This document shows positions 45,828 through 64,000 of a stretch of 64,000 bases of DNA, piece after piece. The notes under the pieces are model-generated. The model was not told the DNA's origin, made no database searches, and saw only the letters and a program-made list of their open reading frames with translations. The DNA comes from an uncultured Arachnia sp. (GTDB lineage: Bacteria > Actinomycetota > Actinomycetes > Propionibacteriales > Propionibacteriaceae). The DNA lies in assembly GCA_947499145.1 (NCBI GenBank), contig CANMNB010000005.1, positions 1 through 64,000 of the forward strand. Reading direction: 5' to 3'. A program made the translations under genes and the position numbers. How positions within the stretch are numbered: the stretch's first letter is position 1; each line of letters begins with the position of its first letter.

Positions 45828-46813
45828 CGGAGGCGGTCCAGCTCGTCGAGGACGTCCGTGATGTCGCAGTGCTCGTGCCAGGCGAGCTGCAGCGCCGCCC
45901 ACAGCGCGTCCAGCTGGTCGTCGACCCCGTCGGGGCGTGTGTCCAGGCGCGCCCGGGAACGGTCGGCGACGATGGCCTGGCTGCCGCAGCGGGCGTGGTG
46001 GGCGCTGAGTTCCACTGCCCGTTCGGGCTGGAGCAGGGCGGCGACGTCGTAACCGATGTGGGTGGGTCGGCCGTGTTCTGGTGCCTGCGCCAGGTCACGC
46101 TTCCCGTGCGCCCCGGTGAACACGAACAGCGAGTCCATGCCCACAGCGTTGGCTCCCATGATGTCGGTGTCGATGCGGTCCCCGACGAACACCGGCCGCT
46201 CCGCCCCCAGCCGAAGCACCGTCTCATCGAGCAGCGGCCGGAAGGGCTTCCCCGCAGTCATGGGGTCGACGTCGACGCACGCCCGCACGACGGCGACCTG
46301 CGCGCCGCACCCGGGCAGGATCCCACGCTCCGTGGGTCGGGTCAGGTCCGGGTTGGTGGCGAACCAGCGGGCGCCGCGCTGCACGGCGATCGCCGCGGTC
46401 TCGATCAGTCCCCAGGGGATGTCGGGGTGGTAACCCTGGACCACGGCCACAGGGTCGTCATCCAGCGAGTGCACCGGCGTGAATCCGCCGGCCTCCAGTT
46501 GTTCGGCGAGCGCGCCCGTCCCGACGACGAGACACCGAGCCCCGGCCGGTAGTTCGCCTTGCAGCATGCGCACCGTCGCCTGCGTGCTGTTGACGACGTC
46601 GTCCTCCTCGGCCTCAATCCCCAGTTTGCGCAGGTGCTCGGCCACCGCGGCCGGGGTCCTCGCGGCGTTGTTGGTCACGAAGCCGATACGGGTTCCCTGG
46701 GCCCGCAGCTGGTCCAGCGCCCCTGCCACGCCCGGGATGGCGACGGGCCCCAGGTACACGACGCCGTCGAGGTCGAAGAGCGCAGCGTCGTACTGGGACG
46801 CCAGGGCCGTCAC
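45824..46813 (-). CDS. HAD-superfamily phosphatase, class IIA
   Basis: 329 residues. Motif I FDLDGVVYLG has Asp14 and Asp16; motif III/IV GAERPVFVGDRIDTDIMGA carries the acidic pair. The cap is class IIA, as in NagD and glycerol-3-phosphate phosphatase; the M. tuberculosis homologue Rv1692 is a glycerol-3-phosphate phosphatase. Extends about 65 residues past the usual core with an Arg/Asp-rich C-terminus. GTG 46813 overlaps the TPR gene stop. Confidence 0.9.
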   Translation of the reverse strand: MTALASQYDAALFDLDGVVYLGPVAIPGVAGALDQLRAQGTRIGFVTNNAARTPAAVAEHLRKLGIEAEEDDVVNSTQATVRMLQGELPAGARCLVVGTGALAEQLEAGGFTPVHSLDDDPVAVVQGYHPDIPWGLIETAAIAVQRGARWFATNPDLTRPTERGILPGCGAQVAVVRACVDVDPMTAGKPFRPLLDETVLRLGAERPVFVGDRIDTDIMGANAVGMDSLFVFTGAHGKRDLAQAPEHGRPTHIGYDVAALLQPERAVELSAHHARCGSQAIVADRSRARLDTRPDGVDDQLDALWAALQLAWHEHCDITDVLDELDRLR

Positions 46814-47976
46814 TCGAGGGCCCCCTCGCCAGATGGGGTGGTAGCCCGCGTGTCCTCGGCTGCGGTATCGCTGTCTACGGCGGCGTCGCCCTCCGCGGGA
46901 TCGTCATCATCGGGTTCGTCGACGAGCTCCATCACCTCGGGCAGGCGTACTCCGTCCAACTCTGCGAGCCGGTCAGAGGTGTCCAAGGTTCCGTCGGGGT
47001 CCAGGGCCGCCGCGGCGGTGAACCAGTCGCGGGCAGCTGCCTCGTCCCCGGACTCCAGGAGCAGGTTGGCGTAGGCGTACCGGAGTCGAGCCTGCGCGTG
47101 CGACGTCCCCACCTTGCGCGTGATCGCCGCACGGAGCAGACGCATCGCCTCGCCGCGCTGACCGAGGTCGTCGCGCACGCCGGCCTCGACGAGCAGGGCT
47201 TCGATCCGCACCTCCATTGGCTCGTTGGCCGGGAGGGACTCGAGGAGTTCGAGGGCGTCGCGGGGACGACCCAGCGCGCGCTCGCAGTCGGCGATGACGG
47301 GCACGAGTTCGTTGCCGCCGTTCATGCGTCGAATCGCACGGAACTCACGGAGCGCCACGTCGTAGCGGCCGCTGGCGTAAGCGGTCTCGGCCGCAGCCTC
47401 CCGCACGATCGGGAGTCGCGCCGCGCGTCGGCGGGCAGCCTCGGCATGGCGGTACGCCAAATCGGGGTCGATGTCGACCAACTGGCCGGCGACAATGATG
47501 TGTGCAGCGACGGTGTCGGCCAAGTCCTTGGGGAGACTCTTCAGTTCGGCTTTGACGCCGAAGGGCAGGGCGGAGAGGTCCACGTCCGTGGGCACGTCCG
47601 GTTCGTCGACTGCACGGGCCTGCCCGGGACGGATGACCCGCTCCTCGCGACCTGCTGTGGTATCGCGAGGGGATCGACGCTCGCTCCTGGACCCGTCGTC
47701 ATCGCGCCTCGCGGGACGACGACCCCCTTGGCCTCCAGCACCTTCGCGCCTGGGCGCCCGGCCCTCAGCGCGGCTGGCACCCTCTCCACGTCGAGATGGG
47801 CGAGACGCGTCCTCACGACGTCGTCTGTCATCCCGGTCGTTGTCTCGAGCGCCACGCCCTCTGCTCGAGCGCGGTCCACCGGAGGCGTCTCTTCCGTCTG
47901 GGATTCGCCCTCCGGCTGGGCGCCGGGGCCGCTCTCCCTCGGGGCGGCTCGGATGACGGTCGGAGGATTCAGACAT
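46810..47976 (-). CDS. TPR-repeat protein with Arg/Gly-rich disordered N-terminus
   Basis: 388 residues. Residues 1-115 are almost wholly Arg, Gly, Ser, Asp and Glu (RRPAGGRIPDGRDASGG and similar), with the look of RG-rich RNA-binding tails. From about 135 to 330 come helical TPR-like repeats (AAETAYASGRYDVALREFRAIRRMNG and QARLRYAYANLLLESGDE). It heads the HAD-tlyA-nadK-recN operon, as Rv1691 does in M. tuberculosis. A scaffold that touches ribosome biogenesis is a possibility, not shown. Confidence 0.85.
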   Translation of the reverse strand: MSESSDRHPSRPEGERPRRPAGGRIPDGRDASGGPRSSRGRGARDNDRDDRRRREDASRPSRRGEGASRAEGRAPRREGAGGQGGRRPARRDDDGSRSERRSPRDTTAGREERVIRPGQARAVDEPDVPTDVDLSALPFGVKAELKSLPKDLADTVAAHIIVAGQLVDIDPDLAYRHAEAARRRAARLPIVREAAAETAYASGRYDVALREFRAIRRMNGGNELVPVIADCERALGRPRDALELLESLPANEPMEVRIEALLVEAGVRDDLGQRGEAMRLLRAAITRKVGTSHAQARLRYAYANLLLESGDEAAARDWFTAAAALDPDGTLDTSDRLAELDGVRLPEVMELVDEPDDDDPAEGDAAVDSDTAAEDTRATTPSGEGALE

Positions 47977-48033
47977 GCGATCAGTCTCTCATTCCGGGGA
48001 CATCCCCACCAACATCGCGGACCCGCTCCAGAG

Positions 48034-48068
48034 CAAAAAAACACCCCCTGGCGAACCAGGGGGTGTTT
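48034..48068 (-). terminator. Intrinsic terminator of the rRNA operon
   Basis: On the minus strand, ACACCCCCTGG...CCAGGGGGTGT closes a stem and is followed by TTTTTTT. It sits 6 bases after the 5S end and ahead of the TPR gene start region. Confidence 0.93.
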
Positions 48069-48073
48069 TGTAA

Positions 48074-48191
48074 GTCCGGCGGCGTCCTAGTCTCCCACAA
48101 GGTCCCCCTTGCAGTACCATCGGCGCTGAGAGGCTTAACTTCCGGGTTCGGGATGGGACCGGGTGTTTCCCTCTCGCCATGGCCACCGAAA
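48074..48191 (-). rRNA. rrf: 5S rRNA
   Basis: About 118 bases, reading 5' TTTCGGTGGCCATGGCGAGA and ending in CCGCCGGACT. Typical actinobacterial 5S; boundaries are within a few bases. Confidence 0.93.
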
Positions 48192-48268
48192 CACTATGGA
48201 GATAGTGCATCGAAAACCGGCGACATTTTTAGTTGTCAGTCGGTTCCCGACCGTATCTCGGGAACCTC

Positions 48269-48302
48269 ACAGTGGACGCGTAGCATCTTTGTAGTAAACA
48301 AG

Positions 48303-48304
<2 letters not shown>
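48269..48304 (-). promoter_or_regulatory. 3' half of the 23S processing stem
   Basis: CACAGTGGACGCG and GCATCTTTGTAGTA, complementary to 51379-51412 on the other side of 23S. Expected RNase III cleavage stem. Confidence 0.7.
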
Positions 48305-53236
<4,932 letters not shown>

Positions 53237-53488
53237 TCGGTGTGGGCTTTTATGCCCGTTAACCGTCAACTTGGTTTGATTTACCTGACAGAGTTCCATT
53301 GCTGGATCTATCAATTAATCAAAGGAATCCGTTGATGACTTGCGCCATCAGACGGGATTCGCACGACAGTCCGAGGACTGCCTTGCTTTGTATTTGGCAT
53401 TGACTTTAAGCACGCTGTTGAGTTCTCAAGTTTCGGGTGCGTCCCGCGCTCTCAGGCTTGGCCTGAAGGGCTTGGGGCAACTCGATCA

Positions 53489-53517
53489 ACTCTACTCGGT
53501 TTCTTCGGGGCTGTCAA
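53489..53517 (-). promoter_or_regulatory. rrn promoter candidate P4
   Basis: TTGACA (53512-53517), 17-base spacer, TAGAGT (53489-53494). The best -35 of the set and closest to the rRNA. Confidence 0.65.
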
Positions 53518-53590
53518 CTTGGCGTTTCGGCCCTGATCACCGTGTTGAGTTGTGTTTTGTGTTGATTTTCGCTGTTACCAGCGAGTCTCA

Positions 53591-53619
53591 ACCTTACTCC
53601 GTTCGTCCGTTCCGAGCAA
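53591..53619 (-). promoter_or_regulatory. rrn promoter candidate P3
   Basis: TTGCTC (53614-53619), 17-base spacer, TAAGGT (53591-53596). Confidence 0.45.
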
Positions 53620-53667
53620 ATCGGGCCGGCTTCCAGAAGCGGTGCCGCCGTTCAGGCGACTCGACCA

Positions 53668-53696
53668 ACGTTACTGGGTGTCATCCTCCTGGTCAA
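53668..53696 (-). promoter_or_regulatory. rrn promoter candidate P2
   Basis: TTGACC (53691-53696), 17-base spacer, TAACGT (53668-53673). Confidence 0.5.
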
Positions 53697-53881
53697 ACTG
53701 GCCTGGAGGCCCATGTTGAGTTGTCTCCATCCCCTCCGGGAACGCCCTGGGGGCGCTCGCAGACAGGCCTGGAGACCTTGAGCGGGTTCTCATTGAACGC
53801 ACACTCGTCCCGAGACTGATGTCTGTGTTGGGGGCTTCGGTTCGGCCGCCTGAGCGTCCGGTTCACCGTGAAGCGTTGGAA

Positions 53882-53910
53882 ACTATACACACGCCTCCAG
53901 AGGGGCGCAA
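53882..53910 (-). promoter_or_regulatory. rrn promoter candidate P1
   Basis: TTGCGC (53905-53910), 17-base spacer, TATAGT (53882-53887), the best -10. Farthest upstream. Confidence 0.6.
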
Positions 53911-53974
53911 ATCCGGATGGGCAGGCGTACGGTCACCACAACGAACCCGGTCCTGACTGCGGGAGGAGAAGCCA

Positions 53975-54983
53975 GTGAAGGCGCATCGTCGTCGTGCTCA
54001 CACCGTCGGCATCGCTGTGCTGATCGCCCTCGGCGTCGGCGGCTGTGGGGCCTCCTCCGTCACCGGTGATCCGGGACATCCCACCGGAACCGCGGGCCCG
54101 ACGCCACCGCCCCCGGCCGCCTCGCCTCCGGCGCAGCCCCGCCGGCGGTCCGTACCGGAACTACCCCTCCTTCGCCGTACCACCGGAGATTGCACCCGTC
54201 CTCGCCGCCACCGGGTGGGATGTCTGCACCACCGCGTCGAACCACGCCCTTGACGCGGGCATGGACGGGCTCGAGAGGACCATTGCCGCACACCGCGCCG
54301 TCGGAATCGCCACAGCGGGCACCCACGCCACGGAGGCGGAGTCCCACGTACCCCCGATCCTCACCACCGACCAGGGCGTCAGGGTCGCCGTCGTGAGCTC
54401 CACCTACGGCACCAACGGCATCCCGCTGCCCCGAGAGGCGCCATGGGCCGTTTCCCTGCTGGACGCCAGCGACACCCTCGAGCGGGCCGCTCGCGCCCGC
54501 GGCGCCGGGGCGGACGTCGTCGTGGTCCACATGCACGCCGGGGACGAGTACTCCTGCACGCCGAATCGCCAGCAGGTGAAGTTTGCCACCGCTGTCACCG
54601 CCTCCCCGGACGTCGACCTCGTCATCGGGCAGCACGCCCACGTGGTGCAGCCCATCACCCGCCTGAACGGGACGTGGGTGGCCTACGGGGCGGGGAAGCT
54701 CATCGCCCAGAGCGGCCCGGCCCAGCCCTGGACCTACGACGGCTACCTCGCCACGTTCACCTTCACGGAGGGCGAGGGCGGCACCTTCTCGGCAACGTCA
54801 GCCGAGTTCGCGCCCACCATGATCACCAAGCACCGGCGCTCGACGGCTGCACGGGTGATCGTGGTGGCGGACGCTGTGGAGGCCGGCCGACTCGACGCCG
54901 ACGAACTACGGGCGTCGGCGGCTCGAACCCGCGAGGTGGTGCGGTCCATGGACGTCCCTGGGCTGGACGAGTACGGGCACTAG
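53975..54983 (+). pseudogene. Broken CapA-like (poly-gamma-glutamate synthesis type) lipoprotein gene
   Basis: Two overlapping frames make up one former gene. Frame 1 (from 53975) gives a lipoprotein signal, MKAHRRRAHTVGIAVLIALGVGGC, and a Pro/Ala linker. The protein then continues in another frame (from about 54150) as PSFAVPPEIAPVLAATGWDVCTTASNHALDAG and to the end DEYGH: the metallophosphatase-like core of CapA (NHALD, VVVVHMHAGDEY, VIGQHAHVVQP). The expected N-terminal GD..F and metal-binding Asp region is missing between them. So there is a frameshift plus a deletion of about 60 residues. The stop overlaps the tyrS stop in converging orientation. Confidence 0.8.
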
Positions 54984-56245
54984 GAGCGGTCGGTGACCAT
55001 GACTCCGCTGACGTTGCGACGACCGCGACGCAGCACGGCGAACCGACCGGCGACCAAGTCGGAGGGTTCCAGCACCCGCTCCGCGTCCTCGACGCGCGTG
55101 TTGTTGAGCCAGGCGCCTCCTTCGGCGATGGCGCGACGGGCAGCCGATTTGGAGTCGACCAGCCCGGCGGCGACGAAGGCGTCGACGATGCTGACCGGCA
55201 GCTCCACCTGCCCGGCACCCGCCTCCCGCAGTGCCGCCTCGAGGGTCGTCCCCGGCAGCTCGGAGAGGTCCCCGCGACCGAACAGCGCCGCGGCAGCAGC
55301 GGTGGCGGCCTCTCGCTCCGCGCTCCCGTGCACCAGGTCCGTGACGTCGTCGGCGAGCGCCCGCTGCGCCGCCCGCTTGTGGGGCTCGGACTCCGCCTGC
55401 CTGGCCAGGTCCTCGATCTCCTCGGGGCTGCGCATGGTGAAGACCTTGAGGTAGTCCACCACCTTCGCGTCCTCCGTGTTGAGGAAGAACTGGTGGAAGG
55501 CGTACGGACTCGTCAACTCGGGGTCGAGCCACACGGTGCCTCCCCCGGCGGTCTTGCCGAACTTGGTGCCGTCGGCCTTGGTGATCAGCGGCGTGGCGAC
55601 GGCGTGCACACGGGCCTGGTCGCTGCGCCGGATGAAGTCGACACCCGCGGTGATGTTGCCCCACTGGTCGCTGCCACCGAACTGCAGCGTGACGCCGTGG
55701 CGGCGGTGGAGCTCCCTGTAGTCGAGCGACTGCAGCAGCACGTAGGAGAACTCGGTGTACGAGATGCCCTCCTCCAGCCGGCGGGCGACCACGTCGCGGG
55801 CCAGCATCCGGTTGACGGGGAAGTGCTTGCCGACGTCGCGCAGGAACTCCAGCACGTTCATCGTCGACGCCCAGTCGTAGTTGTTGACCATCGTCGCCGC
55901 AGCGGGCCCGTCGAAGGTGACGAATCGTTCCACCTGGCCGCGGATCCGCTCCACCCAGCCCGCCACGACGTCAGCGGAGTTCATGACCCGTTCGCCGGTC
56001 TCCTTCGGGTCGCCGATGAGGCCCGTGGCACCGCCGACGAGCATGTAGGGCAGGTGCCCTGCACGCTGGAGTCGCTGTGCGAGGAGCAGCTGGACGAGGT
56101 GGCCGATGTGGAGGCTCTGCGCGGTGGGGTCGAAGCCCACGTAGAACCTGACGGGTCCGGAGTCGAGATGCGCCTCGAGCGCCTCGGGGTCGGTCGACTG
56201 GGCCAGCAGCCCACGCCAGGTCAGGTCATCGAGCAGTGCGTTCAC
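54980..56245 (-). CDS. tyrS: Tyrosyl-tRNA synthetase
   Basis: 421 residues, class I. HIGH motif at 46-49 (LHIGHLVQ) and KMSKS-equivalent ADGTKFGKT around 230. The C-terminal S4-like domain (IVDAFVAAGLVDSKSAARRAIAEGGAWLNN) is intact. It follows argH by 5 bases and is the last gene of the arg transcript, as in other actinobacteria. Confidence 0.96.
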   Translation of the reverse strand: MNALLDDLTWRGLLAQSTDPEALEAHLDSGPVRFYVGFDPTAQSLHIGHLVQLLLAQRLQRAGHLPYMLVGGATGLIGDPKETGERVMNSADVVAGWVERIRGQVERFVTFDGPAAATMVNNYDWASTMNVLEFLRDVGKHFPVNRMLARDVVARRLEEGISYTEFSYVLLQSLDYRELHRRHGVTLQFGGSDQWGNITAGVDFIRRSDQARVHAVATPLITKADGTKFGKTAGGGTVWLDPELTSPYAFHQFFLNTEDAKVVDYLKVFTMRSPEEIEDLARQAESEPHKRAAQRALADDVTDLVHGSAEREAATAAAAALFGRGDLSELPGTTLEAALREAGAGQVELPVSIVDAFVAAGLVDSKSAARRAIAEGGAWLNNTRVEDAERVLEPSDLVAGRFAVLRRGRRNVSGVMVTDRS

Positions 56246-56250
56246 GGCCG

Positions 56251-57684
<1,434 letters not shown>

Positions 57685-58179
57685 CTACTCATCCTCCTGG
57701 GTTGGTCGTCCGGAGCGCGTCATCTCAGAGAGCTCCGAGATGACACGGCCGGCGGATCTGTCGTCGGTCGAGATCACCAGCACCGTGTCGTCGCCGGCAA
57801 TGGTGCCCATCACACCTCGTACCCGGGCTGCGTCGAGAGCGGCGGCGAAGAACTGCGCGGCGCCCGGTGGCGTCCGCAGCACGAGCTGGTTGCCCGCCAC
57901 CTGGAGCGATTGCAGCAGCTCTGCGCACAGCCGCGCCAGCTTCTCCCGTGCGGCACCATGGTGGTCGTCGCCCTGGTCGAGCGCGTAGACGAGCCCGCCG
58001 TCGGCTGCCCTCCGGCGGATGGCGCCCAAGGTGACGAGGTCCTTGCTCAGCGTGGACTGGCTGACGTGCACATCGTCGGCGGCGAGCGCCGCGCTGAGCT
58101 CCTGCTGCGAGCCGTAGCATGCCTGTTCCAGCAAGCCGCGCAACAGGGTGAGCCGGGCGGCCCGGGCGACGTCAGCCAC
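57685..58179 (-). CDS. argR: Arginine repressor
   Basis: 164 residues: N-terminal winged helix (LTLLRGLLEQACYGSQQELSAALAADDVHVSQSTLSKDL) and C-terminal arginine-binding domain ending MGTIAGDDTVLVISTDD, with the DD pair typical of the arginine site. Hexameric repressor of the arg operon. It overlaps argD by 8 bases. In related genomes argF lies between argD and argR; it is missing here. Confidence 0.94.
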   Translation of the reverse strand: MADVARAARLTLLRGLLEQACYGSQQELSAALAADDVHVSQSTLSKDLVTLGAIRRRAADGGLVYALDQGDDHHGAAREKLARLCAELLQSLQVAGNQLVLRTPPGAAQFFAAALDAARVRGVMGTIAGDDTVLVISTDDRSAGRVISELSEMTRSGRPTQEDE

Positions 58180-59353
58180 GGCTGTGGTCCAACAAGTCTC
58201 CGAGCACCGCCACGAACGGCTCGAGGTCGCTGCGGGTGATGATGAGCGGTGGCGCGATGCGGATGACGTTGGGTCGAGGCGCGTTGCACACCCAGCCCGC
58301 CTCGAGGGCAGCGTCGACGAAGGCGGGCGCCACGTCCTTGGTCAGGACGATGCCGCGGAGCAGTCCGCGCCCGCGGACGTGGTCGACCAGCGGCAGCCCG
58401 AGGTTCTCGACCGCTGCGGCGAACCAGTCCCCCACCTCGCGCACGTTGTCCAGCACGCCACCCTCCAGAGCGTCGAGCACGGCGTTCCCGGCTGCCGCCG
58501 CCACGGGGTTGCCGCCGAACGTGGAACCGTGCGATCCGGGCCCGAGGAGGTCGGCCGTCCGTCCGGTCGCGATGCAGGCCCCCACGGGGAAGCCGGCACC
58601 GAGCCCCTTGGCCACGGTCACCAGGTCCGCCGTGACGCCGTCGGCGCGGTGCAGCAGGAGTTCGCCGCACCGTCCGATCCCCGTCTGGACCTCGTCGATC
58701 CAGAGCAGGGCGCCGTGGCGGGCAGTGATCTCCCGAGCCGCCCGCAGGAACCCGTCCGGGGCGGGCAGGACGCCGTTCTCCCCCTGGACCGGTTCCACCA
58801 GGACGGCGGCGACGGTGTCGTCGACGGCGGCGGACAGCGCGTCGGTGTCACCGAACGGCACGAAGGTCACGTCGCCCGGCAGCGGCTCGAAGGGCGCGCG
58901 GTACTTCTCGGTGTGGGTGAGTGCCAGGGATCCCATCGTGCGCCCATGGAAGGAGCCCTCCATGGCGATGATGCGGGTGCGCCCGGTCAATCGGGTGATC
59001 TTGAAGGCGGCCTCGTTGGCCTCGGATCCGGAGTTGGTGAAGAAGACCTTGCCCGGCTGCTCTTCCCCGGCCGCTGCGTCGAGGCGCTCCGCGAGCCGGA
59101 TCTGGGGCTCACTGGCGAAGAAGTTGGAGATGTGGCCGAGGCGGTGCAGCTGCTCGGTGATCACCCCAGTGACCGCCGGGTGGTTGTGGCCGAGCGAGTT
59201 GACCGCGATGCCCGCCAGGAGGTCGGTGTAGCGCTTGCCGTCGGCATCGACGAGGTGGACTCCGTCGCCCTCGGTGAACACCCGCTTGGGTGTCCCGAAG
59301 GCGTTCATCATCGCGGCGCCGTAGCGCTGCAGGATCTCCTGCTGGGTGCTCAT
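58172..59353 (-). CDS. argD: Acetylornithine aminotransferase
   Basis: 393 residues, PLP class III. Lys249 ([11 protein letters not shown]) forms the Schiff base; Asp220 with [11 protein letters not shown] contacts the pyridine; the [16 protein letters not shown] block is at 104-119. Converts N-acetylglutamate semialdehyde to N-acetylornithine. ATG overlaps the argB TGA. Ends overlapping argR. Confidence 0.95.
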   Translation of the reverse strand: MSTQQEILQRYGAAMMNAFGTPKRVFTEGDGVHLVDADGKRYTDLLAGIAVNSLGHNHPAVTGVITEQLHRLGHISNFFASEPQIRLAERLDAAAGEEQPGKVFFTNSGSEANEAAFKITRLTGRTRIIAMEGSFHGRTMGSLALTHTEKYRAPFEPLPGDVTFVPFGDTDALSAAVDDTVAAVLVEPVQGENGVLPAPDGFLRAAREITARHGALLWIDEVQTGIGRCGELLLHRADGVTADLVTVAKGLGAGFPVGACIATGRTADLLGPGSHGSTFGGNPVAAAAGNAVLDALEGGVLDNVREVGDWFAAAVENLGLPLVDHVRGRGLLRGIVLTKDVAPAFVDAALEAGWVCNAPRPNVIRIAPPLIITRSDLEPFVAVLGDLLDHSRG

Positions 59354-60248
59354 GCGTCCTCCTTCGACGTGACCATGGTGCCGATGCCGTCATCGGTGAA
59401 GATCTCCAGCAGCAGGCAGTGCGGGACGCGTCCGTCGATGATGGTGGCCGACGTGACGCCGCCCTCGACGGCCCGGAGACAGGCCTCCATCTTGGGCACC
59501 ATCCCGGATTCGAGGCTGGGCAGCAGCTCGCGCACCTCGTCGGCCGCGATCGACGTGATGATCGAGTCCTCGTCGGGGTAGTTGGCGTACAGCCCGGCGA
59601 CGTCGGTCAGCATCACCAGTCGCTTCGCGCCCAGCGCCACCGCAAGGGCCGAAGCCGCGGTGTCGGCGTTGACGTTGTAGACCTGCCCGTCGGGTCCGGG
59701 TGCGACGGTGGCGACGACGGGGATCCGTCCGGCCTCCACGAGGTCGAGCACGGAGGTCGGGTCCACGGAGTCGACGTCGCCCACCAGACCGAGGTCCACC
59801 TCCTCGTCGTCCACGACCAGCCCCCGGCGCCGGGCACGCAGCAGGCCGCCGTCCTCACCGGACATGCCGACGGCGAACGGCGCGTGGGCGTTGATGAGGC
59901 CGACGAGCTCACGGCCGACCTGGCCCACCAGGACCATGCGGACCACGTCCATGGCCTCGGCCGTGGTGACGCGCAGACCGCCACGGAACTCGGACGAGAT
60001 GTCGAGCCGCTTCAGCATCGACGAGATCTGCGGACCACCGCCGTGCACCACCACCGGCTTCAGTCCGACGCGGCGAAGGAAGACGATGTCCTCGGCGAAC
60101 GCCCGCTTGAGGCCGTCGTCGATCATCGCGTTGCCCCCGTACTTGATGACGACGGTCTCGCCGGCGAACTCGGCCAGCCAGGGCAGGGCCTCGATGAGGG
60201 TGTTGGCCTTGGTGAGCAGCAGGTCCTGGTCCTGCCGGGAGATCCGGG

Positions 60249-60252
<4 letters not shown>
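59350..60252 (-). CDS. argB: Acetylglutamate kinase
   Basis: 300 residues, amino acid kinase fold. [11 protein letters not shown] at the N-terminus, [10 protein letters not shown], and [17 protein letters not shown] near the nucleotide site. Phosphorylates N-acetylglutamate. Probably feedback-inhibited by arginine, as the longer enzymes of this family are. ATG overlaps the argJ TGA. Confidence 0.95.
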
Positions 60253-63776
<3,524 letters not shown>

Positions 63777-63786
<10 letters not shown>

Positions 63787-64000
63787 GCGAGGACAGGATC
63801 GTCGAGCACGCGGTCGGAATCCTGGACCGCTACGGACTGGCCGACCTGACGATGCGTCGGCTCGCCGAGGCGTTGGATGTCAAGGCCGGTGCGCTGTACT
63901 GGCATTTCCCGAACAAGCAGTCCCTGCTGGCCGGCGTCGCCGACCGGATCCTGGGCGATCTGCGCACGGAGGAGCCTGAGGACCCTGACGAGGCCCTGCA
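63777..64000 (+). CDS. TetR-family regulator (partial, cut by window end)
   Basis: Starts at GTG 63777 with GGAGG upstream and runs off the window; 74 codons visible. The N-terminal HTH is clear: DRIVEHAVGILDRYGLADLTMRRLAEALDVKAGALYWHFPNKQSLLAGVADRIL. The GALYWHFPNK block is typical of TetR repressors. It overlaps the GNAT stop by ten bases, so it is translationally coupled; it may control that gene. Absent from the ORF track because the stop is not in view. Confidence 0.9.

Larger units (their letters stand above)
53237..53974 (-). promoter_or_regulatory. rRNA operon leader and upstream region
   Basis: 738 bases without a gene. It holds a boxA-like TTGAGAAC (minus strand, 53422-53429) near the 16S start, four candidate promoters listed separately, and no other feature that I can recognise. 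ORFs in the track here are shadows. Confidence 0.75.

Overview
The window is high-GC actinobacterial chromosome with compact operons, frequent GTG starts and four-base ATGA/GTGA overlaps. Several gene blocks follow the order familiar from Mycobacterium tuberculosis: pafB-pafC-tatA-tatC-helY, parA-scpA-scpB-rluB, pyrG-NUDIX-xerD, TPR-HAD-small ORF-tlyA-nadK-recN, and the arg cluster with tyrS. The 16S text and gene content fit a member of the Propionibacteriales, probably Propionibacteriaceae. That placement is inference, and the 16S gene at 51711-53236 would settle it.

Region by region. 1-6.2 kb is accessory: a GIY-YIG/DUF2075 ATPase, an alpha/beta hydrolase, then a run SDR - cupin - cyclophilin-like lipoprotein - hexapeptide acetyltransferase, and a second lipoprotein. 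6.5-10 kb holds a GNAT gene with an internal deletion, a decayed partial copy of a YedY-like molybdoenzyme locus, a gene of unknown function, and the intact molybdoenzyme. 10.2-22.9 kb is a branched-chain amino acid region: leuCD with a divergent IclR regulator, tRNA-Glu and tRNA-Gln, a CPBP protease, an FAH-family enzyme, cimA, leuB, an alanine/glycine symporter, and ilvBN-ilvC behind a leader that looks like a transcription attenuator. 23-31.9 kb carries a membrane protein, a HIT protein, hisF, helY, a lipid kinase, tatC, tatA and pafCB. 31.9-47.98 kb is housekeeping: gluQ, a tandem FKBP lipoprotein, rluB-scpBA-RHH-like-parA, xerD-NUDIX-pyrG, a DNA ligase, pncA-recN-nadK-tlyA-HAD-TPR. 48-53.9 kb is a complete rRNA operon on the minus strand with four candidate tandem promoters. 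54-62.4 kb is a broken capA-like gene, then tyrS-argH-argR-argD-argB-argJ-argC in a single tight operon. The window ends in a double-GNAT protein and the start of a TetR regulator.

How the genes work together: cimA, leuCD, leuB, ilvBN and ilvC supply most steps to isoleucine (through citramalate), valine and part of leucine; leuA, ilvD and ilvE are not here. The arg operon covers N-acetylglutamate to acetylornithine, plus the last step (argH); argF and argG are missing from the cluster. TatA/TatC can export the molybdoenzyme, which carries an SRRLVM twin-arginine-like motif.

The most distinctive non-coding signals are the ilvB leader (a predicted leaderless peptide ending Leu-Val-Ile, followed by a terminator), a dispersed hairpin repeat with three copies, the duplicated and decayed molybdoenzyme locus, and a recurrent placement of -10 hexamers 6-8 bases before start codons, which predicts many leaderless mRNAs.
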